Below are positions 45,889 to 53,907 of a stretch of 64,000 nt of DNA, piece by piece. The stretch comes from Halomonas elongata (lineage in GTDB: Bacteria > Pseudomonadota > Gammaproteobacteria > Pseudomonadales > Halomonadaceae). Where the stretch lies: contig NZ_JAJQTQ010000019.1 of NCBI RefSeq assembly GCF_029081005.1, positions 1-64,000 on the forward strand, read 5' to 3'. The notes under the pieces are model-generated. The model was not told the origin of the DNA. It searched no databases and was given only the letters and a program-made list of their open reading frames with translations. Both the position numbers and the translations under genes were made by a program. The first letter of the stretch is position 1. Each line of letters starts with the position of its first letter.

Positions 45889-46793
45889 GCTTCACCTCCA
45901 GCGATCCGACCTGTGCTCGGGTCGCGCAGGGCGAGGTGTGCACGGGTCTCGGCCGGCGTCATGACGCGACCGCCCAGGCCATCGATGATGCCGGTGGCCT
46001 TCTCGACGAGTTGGCCGTTGGTGGCCAACACGCCCTTTTCCAGCATGAGGTTGTCTTCCAGGCCGACCCGGGCGTGACCGCCGAGCAGCGCCGCCTGGGC
46101 GACCATCGGCATCTGGTGACGCCCGATGCCGAAGGCCGCCCAGTTGGCGTTTTCCGGCAGCTTGTTGCGCATGGCCAGCATGGTTTCGGTGTCGGCCTCG
46201 GCGCCCCAGGGAATGCCCAGGCAGAGCTGATACAGCGGATCGCCATCGATCAGCCCTTCCTGCTGGAGCTGGCGGGCGAACCAGACATGACCGAGATCGA
46301 AGCACTCGAGTTCGGGCTTGACGCCGGCGGCCTGAACCAGCCGGGCATGCTCGCGGAGCCAGTCGGCGGTGTTGATATAGACCATGTCGCCGAAGTTCAG
46401 GCTGCCGCAGTCCAGGGTGCAGAGTTCCGGCAGCAGTTCGCCCACCGGCTCGTGACGCTGCGCCGGTGTCTGAATGTCGGTGCCCGGGCCGCCGCGCGTC
46501 GGGTCTTCGACGTCGGGAGTCCAGTCGCCACCGCCACCGGCGGTGATGTTCATGACGATATCGGTGTCGGATTCGCGGACGCGTTCCATCACTTCGCGGA
46601 AATGGTCCATCGAGTGGCTGATGCCGCCGGTTTCTGGATCGCGCACATGGATATGGGCCACGCTGGCACCGGCGCGAGCGGCTTCGATGCAGCTGTCGGC
46701 GATCTGCCTGGGTGTCACCGGCACGTTGGGGTTCTTGCCGGTGGTATCGCCGGCGCCGGTGACGGCGCAGGTCAGGATGACATTGCGGTTCAT
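45885..46793 (-). CDS. cdhC: BKACE-family 3-dehydrocarnitine cleavage enzyme
   Basis: A 302-residue beta-keto acid cleavage enzyme (formerly DUF849). Zinc-site motifs are H-I-H-V-R-D-P near residue 48 and the C-terminal barrel segment V-G-L-E-D-N-L. GAGGAGG lies before the ATG. The enzyme condenses 3-dehydrocarnitine with acetyl-CoA to give acetoacetate and betainyl-CoA. It is the first gene of the cdhCAB operon. The upstream 173 bp hold an AT-rich promoter-like stretch (ATATATAAAAGG region, 46849-46861) and the terminator-like hairpin of argF. Confidence 0.9.
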   Translation of the reverse strand: MNRNVILTCAVTGAGDTTGKNPNVPVTPRQIADSCIEAARAGASVAHIHVRDPETGGISHSMDHFREVMERVRESDTDIVMNITAGGGGDWTPDVEDPTRGGPGTDIQTPAQRHEPVGELLPELCTLDCGSLNFGDMVYINTADWLREHARLVQAAGVKPELECFDLGHVWFARQLQQEGLIDGDPLYQLCLGIPWGAEADTETMLAMRNKLPENANWAAFGIGRHQMPMVAQAALLGGHARVGLEDNLMLEKGVLATNGQLVEKATGIIDGLGGRVMTPAETRAHLALRDPSTGRIAGGEA

Positions 46794-46917
46794 GGTTGGA
46801 CCTCCTCGTTAAGCCTGAGAGGAGTGTCCGCGAAGATGGAGATGCAGAATATATAAAAGGCGACGTCGACTTGACGTCATGCGTCGAACTGTCGTGGTTA
46901 CCCGGGCATGAACGCAT

Positions 46918-46940
46918 CGCCCCGGCCTGAAGCCGGGGCG
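46918..46940. terminator. Hairpin after argF
   Basis: A perfect 9-bp stem (CGCCCCGGC with GCCGGGGCG, loop CTGAA) starts 27 bp beyond the argF stop. It has no clear T-run and lies upstream of the cdhC promoter. Confidence 0.55.
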
Positions 46941-46966
46941 AGAGGGCGTGACACCATGGTGTCGCG

Positions 46967-47887
46967 TCAGGGTTCGACGCGCCCCAGCAGCAGGAATTCG
47001 ATCAGAGCCTTCTGGGCATGCAGACGGTTGCCGGCTTCCTGCCACACCACGGCGCGCGGGTCATCCAGCAGGGTCTCGCTGATTTCCTCGCCGCGATGGG
47101 CGGGCAGGCAATGCAGGAAGAGGGCGTTGTCGGCGGCGCGGTCGAGCAGGGTCTCGGTGACCTGGAAGCCGGCGAAGTCCGCTTCGCGCCTGGCCTGTTC
47201 CTCTTCCTGACCCATCGAGGCCCAGACATCGGTGGTGATCAGGTCGGCGTTTTCCACGGCCGCTTGCGGGTCATGCAGGATGCTGACGCGATCGCCGGCG
47301 GCCTCGAGAATGTCCTGGCGAGGTTCATAGCCTTCCGGGCAGCAGATGCGCAGCTGGAAGTCGAACTGTCGCGCCGCGTTGATCCAGGAGTGGCACATGT
47401 TGTTGCCGTCGCCGATCCAGACGGCGGTGCGGCCGCGGACGCTGCCGCGCAGCTCGGTCCAGGTCATGATGTCGGCGAGCAACTGGCAGGGGTGGTAGTC
47501 GTCGGTGAGGGCATTGATCACCGGGACGTCGCTTGCCGCGGCATATTCCTCGAGCCCTTGATGGGAGAAGGTACGAATCATCACGGCGTCGACCATTTCG
47601 GCGAGTACCCGGGCGGTGTCGCCGATGGGTTCGCCGCGCCCGAGCTGGGTGTCACGCGGGGAGAGGAAGAGGGCGTGGCCGCCGAACTGCGCCATGGCCG
47701 TCTCGAAGGAGACCCGGGTGCGGGTCGAGGACTTCTCGAAGATCATCGCCAGGGTGCGATTGGCGAACGGCGTGTAGGTCGGACCGTGCGTCTTCAGGCC
47801 GTTCTTGATCGAGATGGCGCGCTGGATCAGGTAACGAGACTCCTCCGGACTCAGATCGAGCAGGGTCAGAAAATGGCGGGTAGCCAT
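46967..47887 (-). CDS. argF: Ornithine carbamoyltransferase
   Basis: A 306-residue transcarbamylase of normal length. The carbamoyl-phosphate motif is S-S-T-R-T-R-V-S-F near residue 53, F-L-S-P-R-D follows, and the ornithine site [11 protein letters not shown] is near the C terminus. It forms citrulline from ornithine and carbamoyl phosphate, one step before argG, which is encoded 1.5 kb away on the other strand. Confidence 0.95.
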   Translation of the reverse strand: MATRHFLTLLDLSPEESRYLIQRAISIKNGLKTHGPTYTPFANRTLAMIFEKSSTRTRVSFETAMAQFGGHALFLSPRDTQLGRGEPIGDTARVLAEMVDAVMIRTFSHQGLEEYAAASDVPVINALTDDYHPCQLLADIMTWTELRGSVRGRTAVWIGDGNNMCHSWINAARQFDFQLRICCPEGYEPRQDILEAAGDRVSILHDPQAAVENADLITTDVWASMGQEEEQARREADFAGFQVTETLLDRAADNALFLHCLPAHRGEEISETLLDDPRAVVWQEAGNRLHAQKALIEFLLLGRVEP

Positions 47888-48043
47888 GGCGTCGCTCCAC
47901 GAGAAAAACGACCATCCTAGCCAGCCCTCGGGGGATGCGCAATGCGACTCGCATCAGTAGAATGGCTGCATCATAAGGCCGACCAGCGTGCTCGGGTATT
48001 ACCGTGACGCCATGGTCAACACCGCGATCCAGAGGGAAAGCAC

Positions 48044-48388
48044 ATGAGCACCACTGTCGAGAACATCCAGCGGCAGATCAGCGAGAACCCGATCCTGATC
48101 TACATGAAGGGCACGCCCCAATTGCCGCAGTGCGGTTTCTCCGCCCAGACCGTCCAGGCCCTGATGGCTTGCGGCGAGCGCTTCGCCTTCGTCAACGTGC
48201 TGGACAACCCGGACATCCGTGCCGAGTTGCCCAAGGTCGCCAACTGGCCGACCTTCCCGCAACTGTGGGTGGAAGGTGAACTGGTCGGTGGCTGTGACAT
48301 CGTCGTCGAGATGTACCAGAACGGCGAACTCGAGACCCTGGTCAAGGACACCGCCGCCAAGCACCAGGACGACGAATCTGAAGCCTGA
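48044..48388 (+). CDS. grxD: Monothiol glutaredoxin (Grx4 type)
   Basis: A 114-residue monothiol glutaredoxin. The active site is C-G-F-S at residues 30-33, with K22 (Y-M-K-G-T-P) and the W-P-T-F-P-Q-L-W glutathione-binding loop. It carries and transfers [2Fe-2S] clusters in the cytoplasm. AAAGCAC precedes the ATG. The last three codons (GAA GCC TGA) form part of a heptamer repeat array that continues into the intergenic region. Confidence 0.95.
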   Translation: MSTTVENIQRQISENPILIYMKGTPQLPQCGFSAQTVQALMACGERFAFVNVLDNPDIRAELPKVANWPTFPQLWVEGELVGGCDIVVEMYQNGELETLVKDTAAKHQDDESEA

Positions 48389-48412
48389 AGCCTGAAGCCT
48401 GAAGCTTGAAGA
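48378..48412 (+). repeat. Tandem heptamer array at the grxD end (CTGAAGC x4)
   Basis: Four perfect CTGAAGC units (48378-48405) and one degenerate TTGAAGA follow in tandem; a related CTGGAAGCTTGAAG lies at 48427-48440. The first unit starts inside grxD, so its last codons and stop are made by the repeat. Confidence 0.85.
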
Positions 48413-48442
48413 GCGGCGCTTCGCGCCTGGAAGCTTGAAGAA

Positions 48443-48477
48443 AAACACCCCCCGCAGCATGGCTGCGGGGGGTGTTT
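48443..48477. terminator. Bidirectional terminator between grxD and rnt
   Basis: A 16-bp stem (48443-48458 with 48462-48477, loop ATG) is flanked by A-rich sequence on the left and TTT on the right, so it can end transcripts from both convergent genes. Confidence 0.9.
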
Positions 48478-48510
48478 GCTATGGGGTATGGCGAGCTTAT
48501 GCTGCTTTCC

Positions 48511-48538
48511 AGCTTACAGCTTACAGCTTACAGCTTAC
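48511..48538 (-). repeat. Tandem heptamer array at the rnt end (AGCTTAC x4)
   Basis: Four perfect AGCTTAC units (GTAAGCT on the minus strand). The rnt stop TAA (48537-48535) lies in the fourth unit. The array mirrors the one at grxD across the terminator, with the core AAGC in both. Confidence 0.85.
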
Positions 48539-49200
48539 AGCTCCTCCACTCCTTGCTCGCGTTGGGCGAGTCGCCAGCCGCCGAGGTCCTTGTAGCGGTT
48601 GATCATGGCGCAGAATAGCTCGGCGGTCCGCTCGGTGTCGTAGCGGGCCGAGTGGGCGGCGCCGTTGTCGAATTCGATGCCGGCGGCGCGGCAGGCGCGG
48701 GCGAGTACGGTCTGGCCATAGACCAGGCCGGCCAGCGAGGCCGTGTCGAAGCTGGAGAAGGGATGGAAGGGGTTGCGCTTGATGGCGCAACGCTCCACGG
48801 CGGCATTGAGAAAACCGTGGTCGAAGGCGGCGTTGTGGCCGACCAGGATGGCGCGGGTACAACCATGAGCCTTGATGGCCTTGCGTACCGGGCGGAAGAT
48901 TTCCCCCAGCGCTTCGGCTTCGCTGACCGCGACTTGCTGGCGCAATGGGTCGTCGAGGCGGATACCGGTGAAATCCAGTGCCGATTGCTCGACGTTGGCG
49001 CCCTCGAAGGGGGTGACATGATAAGCGAAGGTGGCGTCGGGCATCAGGTTGCCTTCGGGGTCCATGGTCAGGGTGACCGCGGCGATCTCCAGGATCGCGT
49101 CGCCCTTCGCATTGAAACCGCCGGTTTCCAGGTCCACCACCACGGGCAGAAAGCTGCGAAAGCGCTGCGCCATGAGTTCGCGGGTGACCGCCTCGGTCAT
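48535..49200 (-). CDS. rnt: Ribonuclease T
   Basis: A 221-residue DEDDh exonuclease. Catalytic residues appear in [10 protein letters not shown] (Asp23, Glu25), G-H-N-A-A-F-D-H, and A-H-S-A-R-Y-D-T-E near the C terminus. A F-x-Y-H-V segment follows as in RNase T. It trims tRNA 3' ends and other stable RNAs. The final Leu-stop (CTG TAA) belongs to the repeat array. An upstream AGGAGAGG-like site supports the ATG at 49200. Confidence 0.92.
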   Translation of the reverse strand: MTEAVTRELMAQRFRSFLPVVVDLETGGFNAKGDAILEIAAVTLTMDPEGNLMPDATFAYHVTPFEGANVEQSALDFTGIRLDDPLRQQVAVSEAEALGEIFRPVRKAIKAHGCTRAILVGHNAAFDHGFLNAAVERCAIKRNPFHPFSSFDTASLAGLVYGQTVLARACRAAGIEFDNGAAHSARYDTERTAELFCAMINRYKDLGGWRLAQREQGVEEL

Positions 49201-49351
49201 GCACCTCTCCTTGTCCTGGGCACGAAAGTCTCGAAACGCGGAAGTCTAGCATTTCGAAGGCGCGTCGTCCCGTCGCCGGTATTCGTGCTCGGCATGGCGC
49301 GCTATAATCGACCCTTTACGACGCTCACCGTTTACCTAGAGGAGCCCCAGC

Positions 49352-50572
49352 ATGTCCGATGTCAAGAAGGTCGTGCTCGCCTATTCCGGCGGCCTGGACA
49401 CATCCGTCATCGTCAAGTGGTTGCAGGAAACCTATGACTGCGAGGTGGTGACCTTCACTGCCGACATCGGCCAGGGCGAGGAAGTCGAGCCCGCGCGGGC
49501 CAAGGCCCAGGCGCTGGGCGTCGAGGAAATCTACATCGAGGACCTGCGCGAGGAGTTCGTGCGTGATTATGTCTATCCGATGTTCCGCGCCAACACGATC
49601 TATGAGGGCGAGTACCTGCTGGGGACGTCCATTGCCCGCCCGTTGATCACCAAGCGACTGGTCGAGATCGCCAACCAGACCGGTGCCGATGCCATCTCTC
49701 ACGGTGCCACCGGCAAGGGCAACGACCAGGTACGTTTCGAGCTCGGGGCCTATGCGCTCAAGCCCGGCGTCAAGGTGATCGCGCCGTGGCGCGAGTGGGA
49801 CCTCAACTCCCGCGAGAAGCTGATGGCCTACTGCCAGCAGCACGACATCCCGGTGGACTTCTCCAGTCAGAAGAAAAAGTCGCCGTATTCCATGGATGCC
49901 AACCTGCTGCATATCTCCTACGAGGGCGGCAACCTCGAGGATCCCTGGGTCGAGGCCGAGGAAGACATGTGGCGCTGGAGCGTGTCCCCCGAGGCCGCCC
50001 CGGACAAGCCTACCTATGTGGAGCTGACCTTCGAGCGCGGTGATATCGTGGCCATCGACGGTGAGCCGATGCGGCCCCATGACGTGCTCTCCAGGCTCAA
50101 CCAGCTGGGCGGTGACAACGGCATCGGCCGTCTCGACATCGTCGAGAACCGCTATGTGGGCATGAAGTCGCGCGGTTGCTACGAAACGCCGGGGGGCACC
50201 ATCATGCTGCGCGCCCATCGTGCCATCGAGTCGCTCACTCTCGACCGCGAGGAAGCGCACCTCAAGGACGAGTTGATGCCCAAGTACGCCGAGGTCATCT
50301 ATAACGGTTACTGGTGGAGCCCGGAGCGTCGCGCCTTGCAGGCGGCCATCGACGAGACCCAGAAACACGTCTCCGGCGTGGTGCGCATGAAGCTCTACAA
50401 GGGCAATGCCACCGTGGCCGGCCGTCGCTCTGACGCCTCGTTGTTCGACGAGTCCATTGCGACCTTCGAGGACGATGCCGGCGCCTATGACCAGAAGGAT
50501 GCGGAAGGCTTCATCAAGCTCAATGCGCTGCGGTTGCGGATTGCCGCCGGGAAGGGGCGTCAACAGAGCTGA
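49352..50572 (+). CDS. argG: Argininosuccinate synthase
   Basis: A 406-residue enzyme of usual length with a GAGGAG site before the ATG. The ATP pyrophosphatase loop is A-Y-S-G-G-L-D-T-S at residues 11-19, and [13 protein letters not shown] follows. It joins citrulline and aspartate to argininosuccinate in the cytoplasm. The HlyU-family gene begins 21 bp downstream, probably in the same transcript. Confidence 0.96.
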   Translation: MSDVKKVVLAYSGGLDTSVIVKWLQETYDCEVVTFTADIGQGEEVEPARAKAQALGVEEIYIEDLREEFVRDYVYPMFRANTIYEGEYLLGTSIARPLITKRLVEIANQTGADAISHGATGKGNDQVRFELGAYALKPGVKVIAPWREWDLNSREKLMAYCQQHDIPVDFSSQKKKSPYSMDANLLHISYEGGNLEDPWVEAEEDMWRWSVSPEAAPDKPTYVELTFERGDIVAIDGEPMRPHDVLSRLNQLGGDNGIGRLDIVENRYVGMKSRGCYETPGGTIMLRAHRAIESLTLDREEAHLKDELMPKYAEVIYNGYWWSPERRALQAAIDETQKHVSGVVRMKLYKGNATVAGRRSDASLFDESIATFEDDAGAYDQKDAEGFIKLNALRLRIAAGKGRQQS

Positions 50573-50593
50573 ATCGGAGCCGGGGAGAGCGTC

Positions 50594-50905
50594 ATGCTGA
50601 AGAAACTGTTATCCGGCCTGTTCGGCCAGGGAACGGGCGAGTCCCGCGCCGGTTCGAGGACCGTCGAGGGCGAGCCGGTGGAGTACCAGGGCTACCTGAT
50701 CGTGCCCCAGGCCGAGGACATGGGCGGGCAGTTCCGTGTCAGCGGCTGGATCCGCAAGCCGGGCTCGGAGGGCGGTGAACCACTGGAACACCGCTTCGAG
50801 CGCTCCGACGTGGTGCCGGGCCGCGATGCCTGCGATGCCCTGATGGTCAGCAAGGCCGAACGCTTGATCGACGAGCTGGGTGATGACCTGTTCGACGATC
50901 GCTGA
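50594..50905 (+). CDS. HlyU-family small protein
   Basis: A 103-residue protein of the HlyU family. Motifs G-E-P-V-E-Y-Q-G-Y-L-I-x-P-Q, G-G-Q-F-R-V-S-G-W-I, E-H-R-F-x-R-S-D and D-A-L-M-V-S-K-A cover the fold. The name comes from a Vibrio family called activators, but these proteins lack an HTH, and the role is not known here. Do not confuse it with the ArsR-type HlyU. It follows argG and ends at a strong terminator. Confidence 0.85.
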   Translation: MLKKLLSGLFGQGTGESRAGSRTVEGEPVEYQGYLIVPQAEDMGGQFRVSGWIRKPGSEGGEPLEHRFERSDVVPGRDACDALMVSKAERLIDELGDDLFDDR

Positions 50906-50930
50906 GCTGATTTCCGCCTCCTGTCCGATG

Positions 50931-50957
50931 ACGGCGCCCCATCCGGGGCGCCGTTTT
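50931..50957 (+). terminator. Rho-independent terminator of argG-hlyU
   Basis: A 10-bp stem (ACGGCGCCCC with GGGGCGCCGT, loop ATCC) is followed by TTTC. It marks the left end of the 318-bp gap before the amine oxidase operon. Confidence 0.88.
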
Positions 50958-51064
50958 CTTGTGTCACTCTCTTTCCGTACAGGCCGGGTGAGGCGTCTGC
51001 TGTAGGCTCGCGGCATCGTGTCAGCGCGGTGATGACGTCTGAACTCTGTCGTTCGATCTATAAG

Positions 51065-51090
51065 GGTGCAAACGATAAGCCTGTCGCACC
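51065..51090. promoter_or_regulatory. Interrupted inverted repeat upstream of the sigma-54-like promoter
   Basis: GGTGC (51065-51069) and GCACC (51086-51090) form short inverted arms 16 nt apart, about 90-115 bp upstream of the promoter. This is a normal distance for an enhancer-binding protein. Arm order is the reverse of the NtrC consensus, so NtrC itself is not indicated. Confidence 0.3.
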
Positions 51091-51177
51091 AGAGATTCGC
51101 GTAACCGGCCGACAAACCCGCACGAGAGACGATGAAGATAAAACTACAACCATGATTCCTTGGGGGATCTTCTTTTC

Positions 51178-51194
51178 TTGGCACTGTTTCTGCT
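51178..51194 (+). promoter_or_regulatory. Sigma-54-type (-24/-12) promoter for the amine oxidase operon
   Basis: TTGGCAC and TGCT give the exact GG-N10-GC spacing (GG 51180-51181, GC 51192-51193) required by RpoN. The predicted start near 51205 leaves a short leader before AAGGAGG and the ATG at 51224. The consensus TTGCT is CTGCT here. RpoN control would connect the operon to nitrogen supply. Confidence 0.55.
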
Positions 51195-51223
51195 AATACA
51201 GAACGTCACGATAAGGAGGTTCC

Positions 51224-52852
51224 ATGACACAACAAAGCCACCAACAATCCGGTCATAGTTCCACACATATCGCTTCACCCGATGGACACCTTACCCGCCG
51301 CCATTTCCTGCAGGCCCTTGGTGCCGTCGGGGGTGTCGGCCTGATGATGTCGGGCATGTCGGCCTTCGGTATCGGCATCGCCTCGGTGCAGGATCGTCCA
51401 CCCACGCTCTCCGGCACTGCCAACGGCAAGCGCGTGGTGATTCTGGGCGCGGGCTTGGCCGGTCTGGTCTCGGCCTATGAACTTCGCAAGCAGGGTTATC
51501 AGTGCGAGATCCTCGAGACTCGTGCCTTCGCTGGCGGTCGCTGTCAAACCGCCCGGTACGGTTTCGTGCTGCCTCAGCTCGGTCAGGATGACGAGGTGTG
51601 CCAGTTCGATGATGGGCAGTACTACAACCATGGCCCGTGGCGAATCCCTTATCACCACCGCTCGACGCTTCATTACACCCGTGAATTCGGTATTCCACTC
51701 GAGATCTTCGTCAACTACAACGAAGCGGCCTTCGTGACGGGCCCCAATGCCAAGGCGCTGGGCGCTGGCCCGATTCGACAGATGGAAGTTCTCGCGGACA
51801 TGCGAGGGCATGCCTCCGAGATCCTGGCCAAGCATGTCGACCAGAGCGCACTGGACGTGCCCTTGACGCAGGAAGAGAAGGAGAAGTTCCTGGAGTTCCT
51901 GGTCCATGAAGGCCATCTGGACAAGAGGGGCCTGGACTATCTGGGCACCGGCGGGCGGGGCTATCAGAAGAACCCTGGTGCCGGCCTGCATTCCGGTCAG
52001 GCATCCGAGCCCTACGCGCTGAACCAGCTGCTGAACTCCGGCCTCTACGACATCGTCAGTTCAGTGAGTGGCTTCAGCCAGCAGAAGACGATGTTTCAGC
52101 CAATCGGGGGAATGGACAAGATCGCCGAGGGCTTCGAGGAACAGATCGGCGACCTGGTGCGCTATCAGGCCAAGGTCAGCAAGATCCAGCAGTCCGACGA
52201 TGGAGTCATGATCGATTACGTCGATGGGGGAAGCGGCGAAACCCACCAGATCCAGGGCGATTATTGCATCTGCACTATCCCGGTCTCTGTGCTCAAGAAC
52301 ATCGATGCCGACTTCGGCGACGAATTTGTCGCGGCCATGAACTCACTCAGCTATGAGCCGACCTGCAAGCTGGGTTTGCAGATGAAAACCCGGTTCTGGG
52401 AAGTCGAGGATCATATCTACGGCGGTCATTCTCTGACGCATAACTCGGAGACCGGCAACATCAGCTACCCCTCCACCGGATGGCAGGCGCAGAAGGGGAT
52501 CGTGCAAGGGGTCTACAACTTCGGCTCCAAGGCTGCGCAGTTCAGCGCCATGGACCGTAATGCGCGTATCGACAAGGCGCTCGGAGTGGGCGAGCAACTG
52601 CACGCCGGATATCGGCGGGACTTCGAGAACGGTTTCAACACCGCCTGGCACCTGGAGCCCGACAGCCTCGGCGGATGGGCTCACTGGTCGGCAGAAGGGC
52701 GTCGAACTGCCTATCCGCTGCTCAATGAACCTCAGGGCCGCATTCTCCTGGCCGGCGAGCACCTGAGCTACCTGACCGGATGGCAGGCTGGTGCCATCGA
52801 ATCGGCCTGGATCCAGATCGAGAAACTGCACGATATGGCGATGGCCTCATGA
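51224..52852 (+). CDS. Tat-exported FAD-dependent amine oxidase/dehydrogenase
   Basis: A 542-residue flavin amine oxidase family protein with AAGGAGG before the ATG. Residues 24-55 form a twin-arginine signal (T-R-R-H-F-L-Q-A-L-G-A-V-G-G-V-G-L-M). The FAD motif R-V-V-I-L-G-A-G-L-A-G-L-V-S-A-Y-E-L and the Glu of E-T-R are near residue 70-100; the C-terminal FAD contact is G-R-I-L-L-A-G-E-H-L-S-Y-L-T-G-W-Q-A-G-A-I. Such enzymes oxidise a primary or secondary amine or amino acid to an imine. Stop/start overlaps with a cytochrome c gene suggest electrons go to cytochrome rather than O2, as reported for nicotine oxidoreductase NicA2. The amine is unknown. Confidence 0.85.
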   Translation: MTQQSHQQSGHSSTHIASPDGHLTRRHFLQALGAVGGVGLMMSGMSAFGIGIASVQDRPPTLSGTANGKRVVILGAGLAGLVSAYELRKQGYQCEILETRAFAGGRCQTARYGFVLPQLGQDDEVCQFDDGQYYNHGPWRIPYHHRSTLHYTREFGIPLEIFVNYNEAAFVTGPNAKALGAGPIRQMEVLADMRGHASEILAKHVDQSALDVPLTQEEKEKFLEFLVHEGHLDKRGLDYLGTGGRGYQKNPGAGLHSGQASEPYALNQLLNSGLYDIVSSVSGFSQQKTMFQPIGGMDKIAEGFEEQIGDLVRYQAKVSKIQQSDDGVMIDYVDGGSGETHQIQGDYCICTIPVSVLKNIDADFGDEFVAAMNSLSYEPTCKLGLQMKTRFWEVEDHIYGGHSLTHNSETGNISYPSTGWQAQKGIVQGVYNFGSKAAQFSAMDRNARIDKALGVGEQLHAGYRRDFENGFNTAWHLEPDSLGGWAHWSAEGRRTAYPLLNEPQGRILLAGEHLSYLTGWQAGAIESAWIQIEKLHDMAMAS

Positions 52853-53235
52853 TGAAAACGACACACTTTGGACTCCTCGCCGGCCTGCTCGGCATGGCCA
52901 TGTCGGCTGGTGTGCTGGCAGATATGGAGGGGGAAGCTGTCTACAGCGACAACTGCTTGGCCTGCCACCAGGCCGGAGGAGAGGGTATCTCCGGCGTCTT
53001 TCCCGCCCTTCACGACAATACCTTCGTCTCGGGAGACGCCGACGACGTGGTGCGTGTCCTGCTGAACGGTCGAGGCGGCATGCCGTCCTTCAACGGCGAC
53101 CTCAGCAGCGAACAGATCGCCAGTGTGACCAACTTCTTGAGAACCCATTTCAATGACGCGGCCGGTGGCATCGACGTGCAGTACGTCGATAGCCTTCGGA
53201 CTTCGGATGCATCGACCATGGAGCGTGAAGAATAA
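52849..53235 (+). CDS. Periplasmic c-type cytochrome, class I
   Basis: A 128-residue secreted cytochrome. The signal peptide (HFGLLAGLLGMAMSAGVLA) ends before DMEGEA. The heme site is C-L-A-C-H near residue 42 and the axial Met is in G-G-M-P-S-F. Its ATG overlaps the amine oxidase stop; a second ATG follows at once. It probably accepts electrons from the flavoenzyme and passes them to the respiratory chain. The C-terminal 20 residues are a polar tail. Confidence 0.9.
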   Translation: MMKTTHFGLLAGLLGMAMSAGVLADMEGEAVYSDNCLACHQAGGEGISGVFPALHDNTFVSGDADDVVRVLLNGRGGMPSFNGDLSSEQIASVTNFLRTHFNDAAGGIDVQYVDSLRTSDASTMEREE

Positions 53236-53711
53236 TGATGGACTTCAAGCAATGGATGGCTGCCTCGGCCTTGACCCTGATGTGCTCGTCGGCTGCCATG
53301 GCGGGAGACATTGATCGCCACTCCCTCCCGAACTCAGACTTTCCCATCCTCCAGGCCGTGACGGTCGAAGGCGCCAAGGTCACCTACCTCAGCGGCACTG
53401 TGCCACAGCAGCGGGAAGACGGCACCTACGGCGATACCGAGGTTCAGACCGTCTCCGTGCTGAAAGGCATCGAGGCCAAGCTGGAAAGCCATGGTCTTGG
53501 CATGGGCGATGTCATCAAGATGACGGCCTTCCTGGTGCCGACCGAGGAGAGTAGCCGGATGGACTTCGCCGGCTTCATGGACGGCTATACCCAGTTCTTC
53601 GGCACCGAGGCACAGCCCAATCTGCCGACTCGCTCTGTGGTGGGGGTTTCTGACTTGGCCAACGAGGAATGGCTTGTGGAGATCGAGGTCGTGGCGGCCA
53701 CGACCGACTGA
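53235..53711 (+). CDS. Secreted RidA-family imine deaminase
   Basis: A 158-residue RidA/YjgF protein with an added signal peptide (QWMAASALTLMCSSAAMA, cut before GDIDRH). Active-site features of RidA are kept: the Arg of L-P-T-R-S-V-V-G-V and the Glu of V-E-I-E-V near the C terminus. RidA hydrolyses reactive imines to ketones/aldehydes and ammonia, and is usually cytoplasmic. Overlap with the cytochrome gene (TAATG) and export point to periplasmic hydrolysis of the imine formed by the amine oxidase. Membership in the true deaminase subgroup rests on the retained Arg. Confidence 0.85.
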   Translation: MMDFKQWMAASALTLMCSSAAMAGDIDRHSLPNSDFPILQAVTVEGAKVTYLSGTVPQQREDGTYGDTEVQTVSVLKGIEAKLESHGLGMGDVIKMTAFLVPTEESSRMDFAGFMDGYTQFFGTEAQPNLPTRSVVGVSDLANEEWLVEIEVVAATTD

Positions 53712-53734
53712 TCCGGCGCAAGAGGGTGCATGAC

Positions 53735-53766
53735 AAGGGTCGGCTTTCATTGAGGGACCGGCCCTT
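53735..53766 (+). terminator. Hairpin after the amine oxidase operon
   Basis: AAGGGTCGG (53735-53743) pairs with CCGGCCCTT (53758-53766) with one G-U pair and a 14-nt loop, 23 bp after the ridA stop. The T-run is poor. Confidence 0.45.
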
Positions 53767-53907
53767 CCTGTGTCGGAGAGACTGACCGGCTATATGCCAT
53801 ACCGGAGGTGCGGGAGTGGCTCATGCCACTGACGATCAGAGAACGAGACATGAGCTGAATGGGATCACCTGTGTGGGGAGGCGTGAGTCAGAACACAGGG
53901 TGTAACG

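Noticed and set aside
46863..46895. CdhR-type phased half-sites before cdhC
   Set aside because: GTCG occurrences here are 8 and 18 nt apart, not in the 10-nt phase seen before caiX and the dioxygenase.
51065..51090. NtrC binding site
   Set aside because: The arms are GGTGC then GCACC, the reverse order of the GCACC-N-GGTGC consensus, so I list it only as an unassigned inverted repeat.
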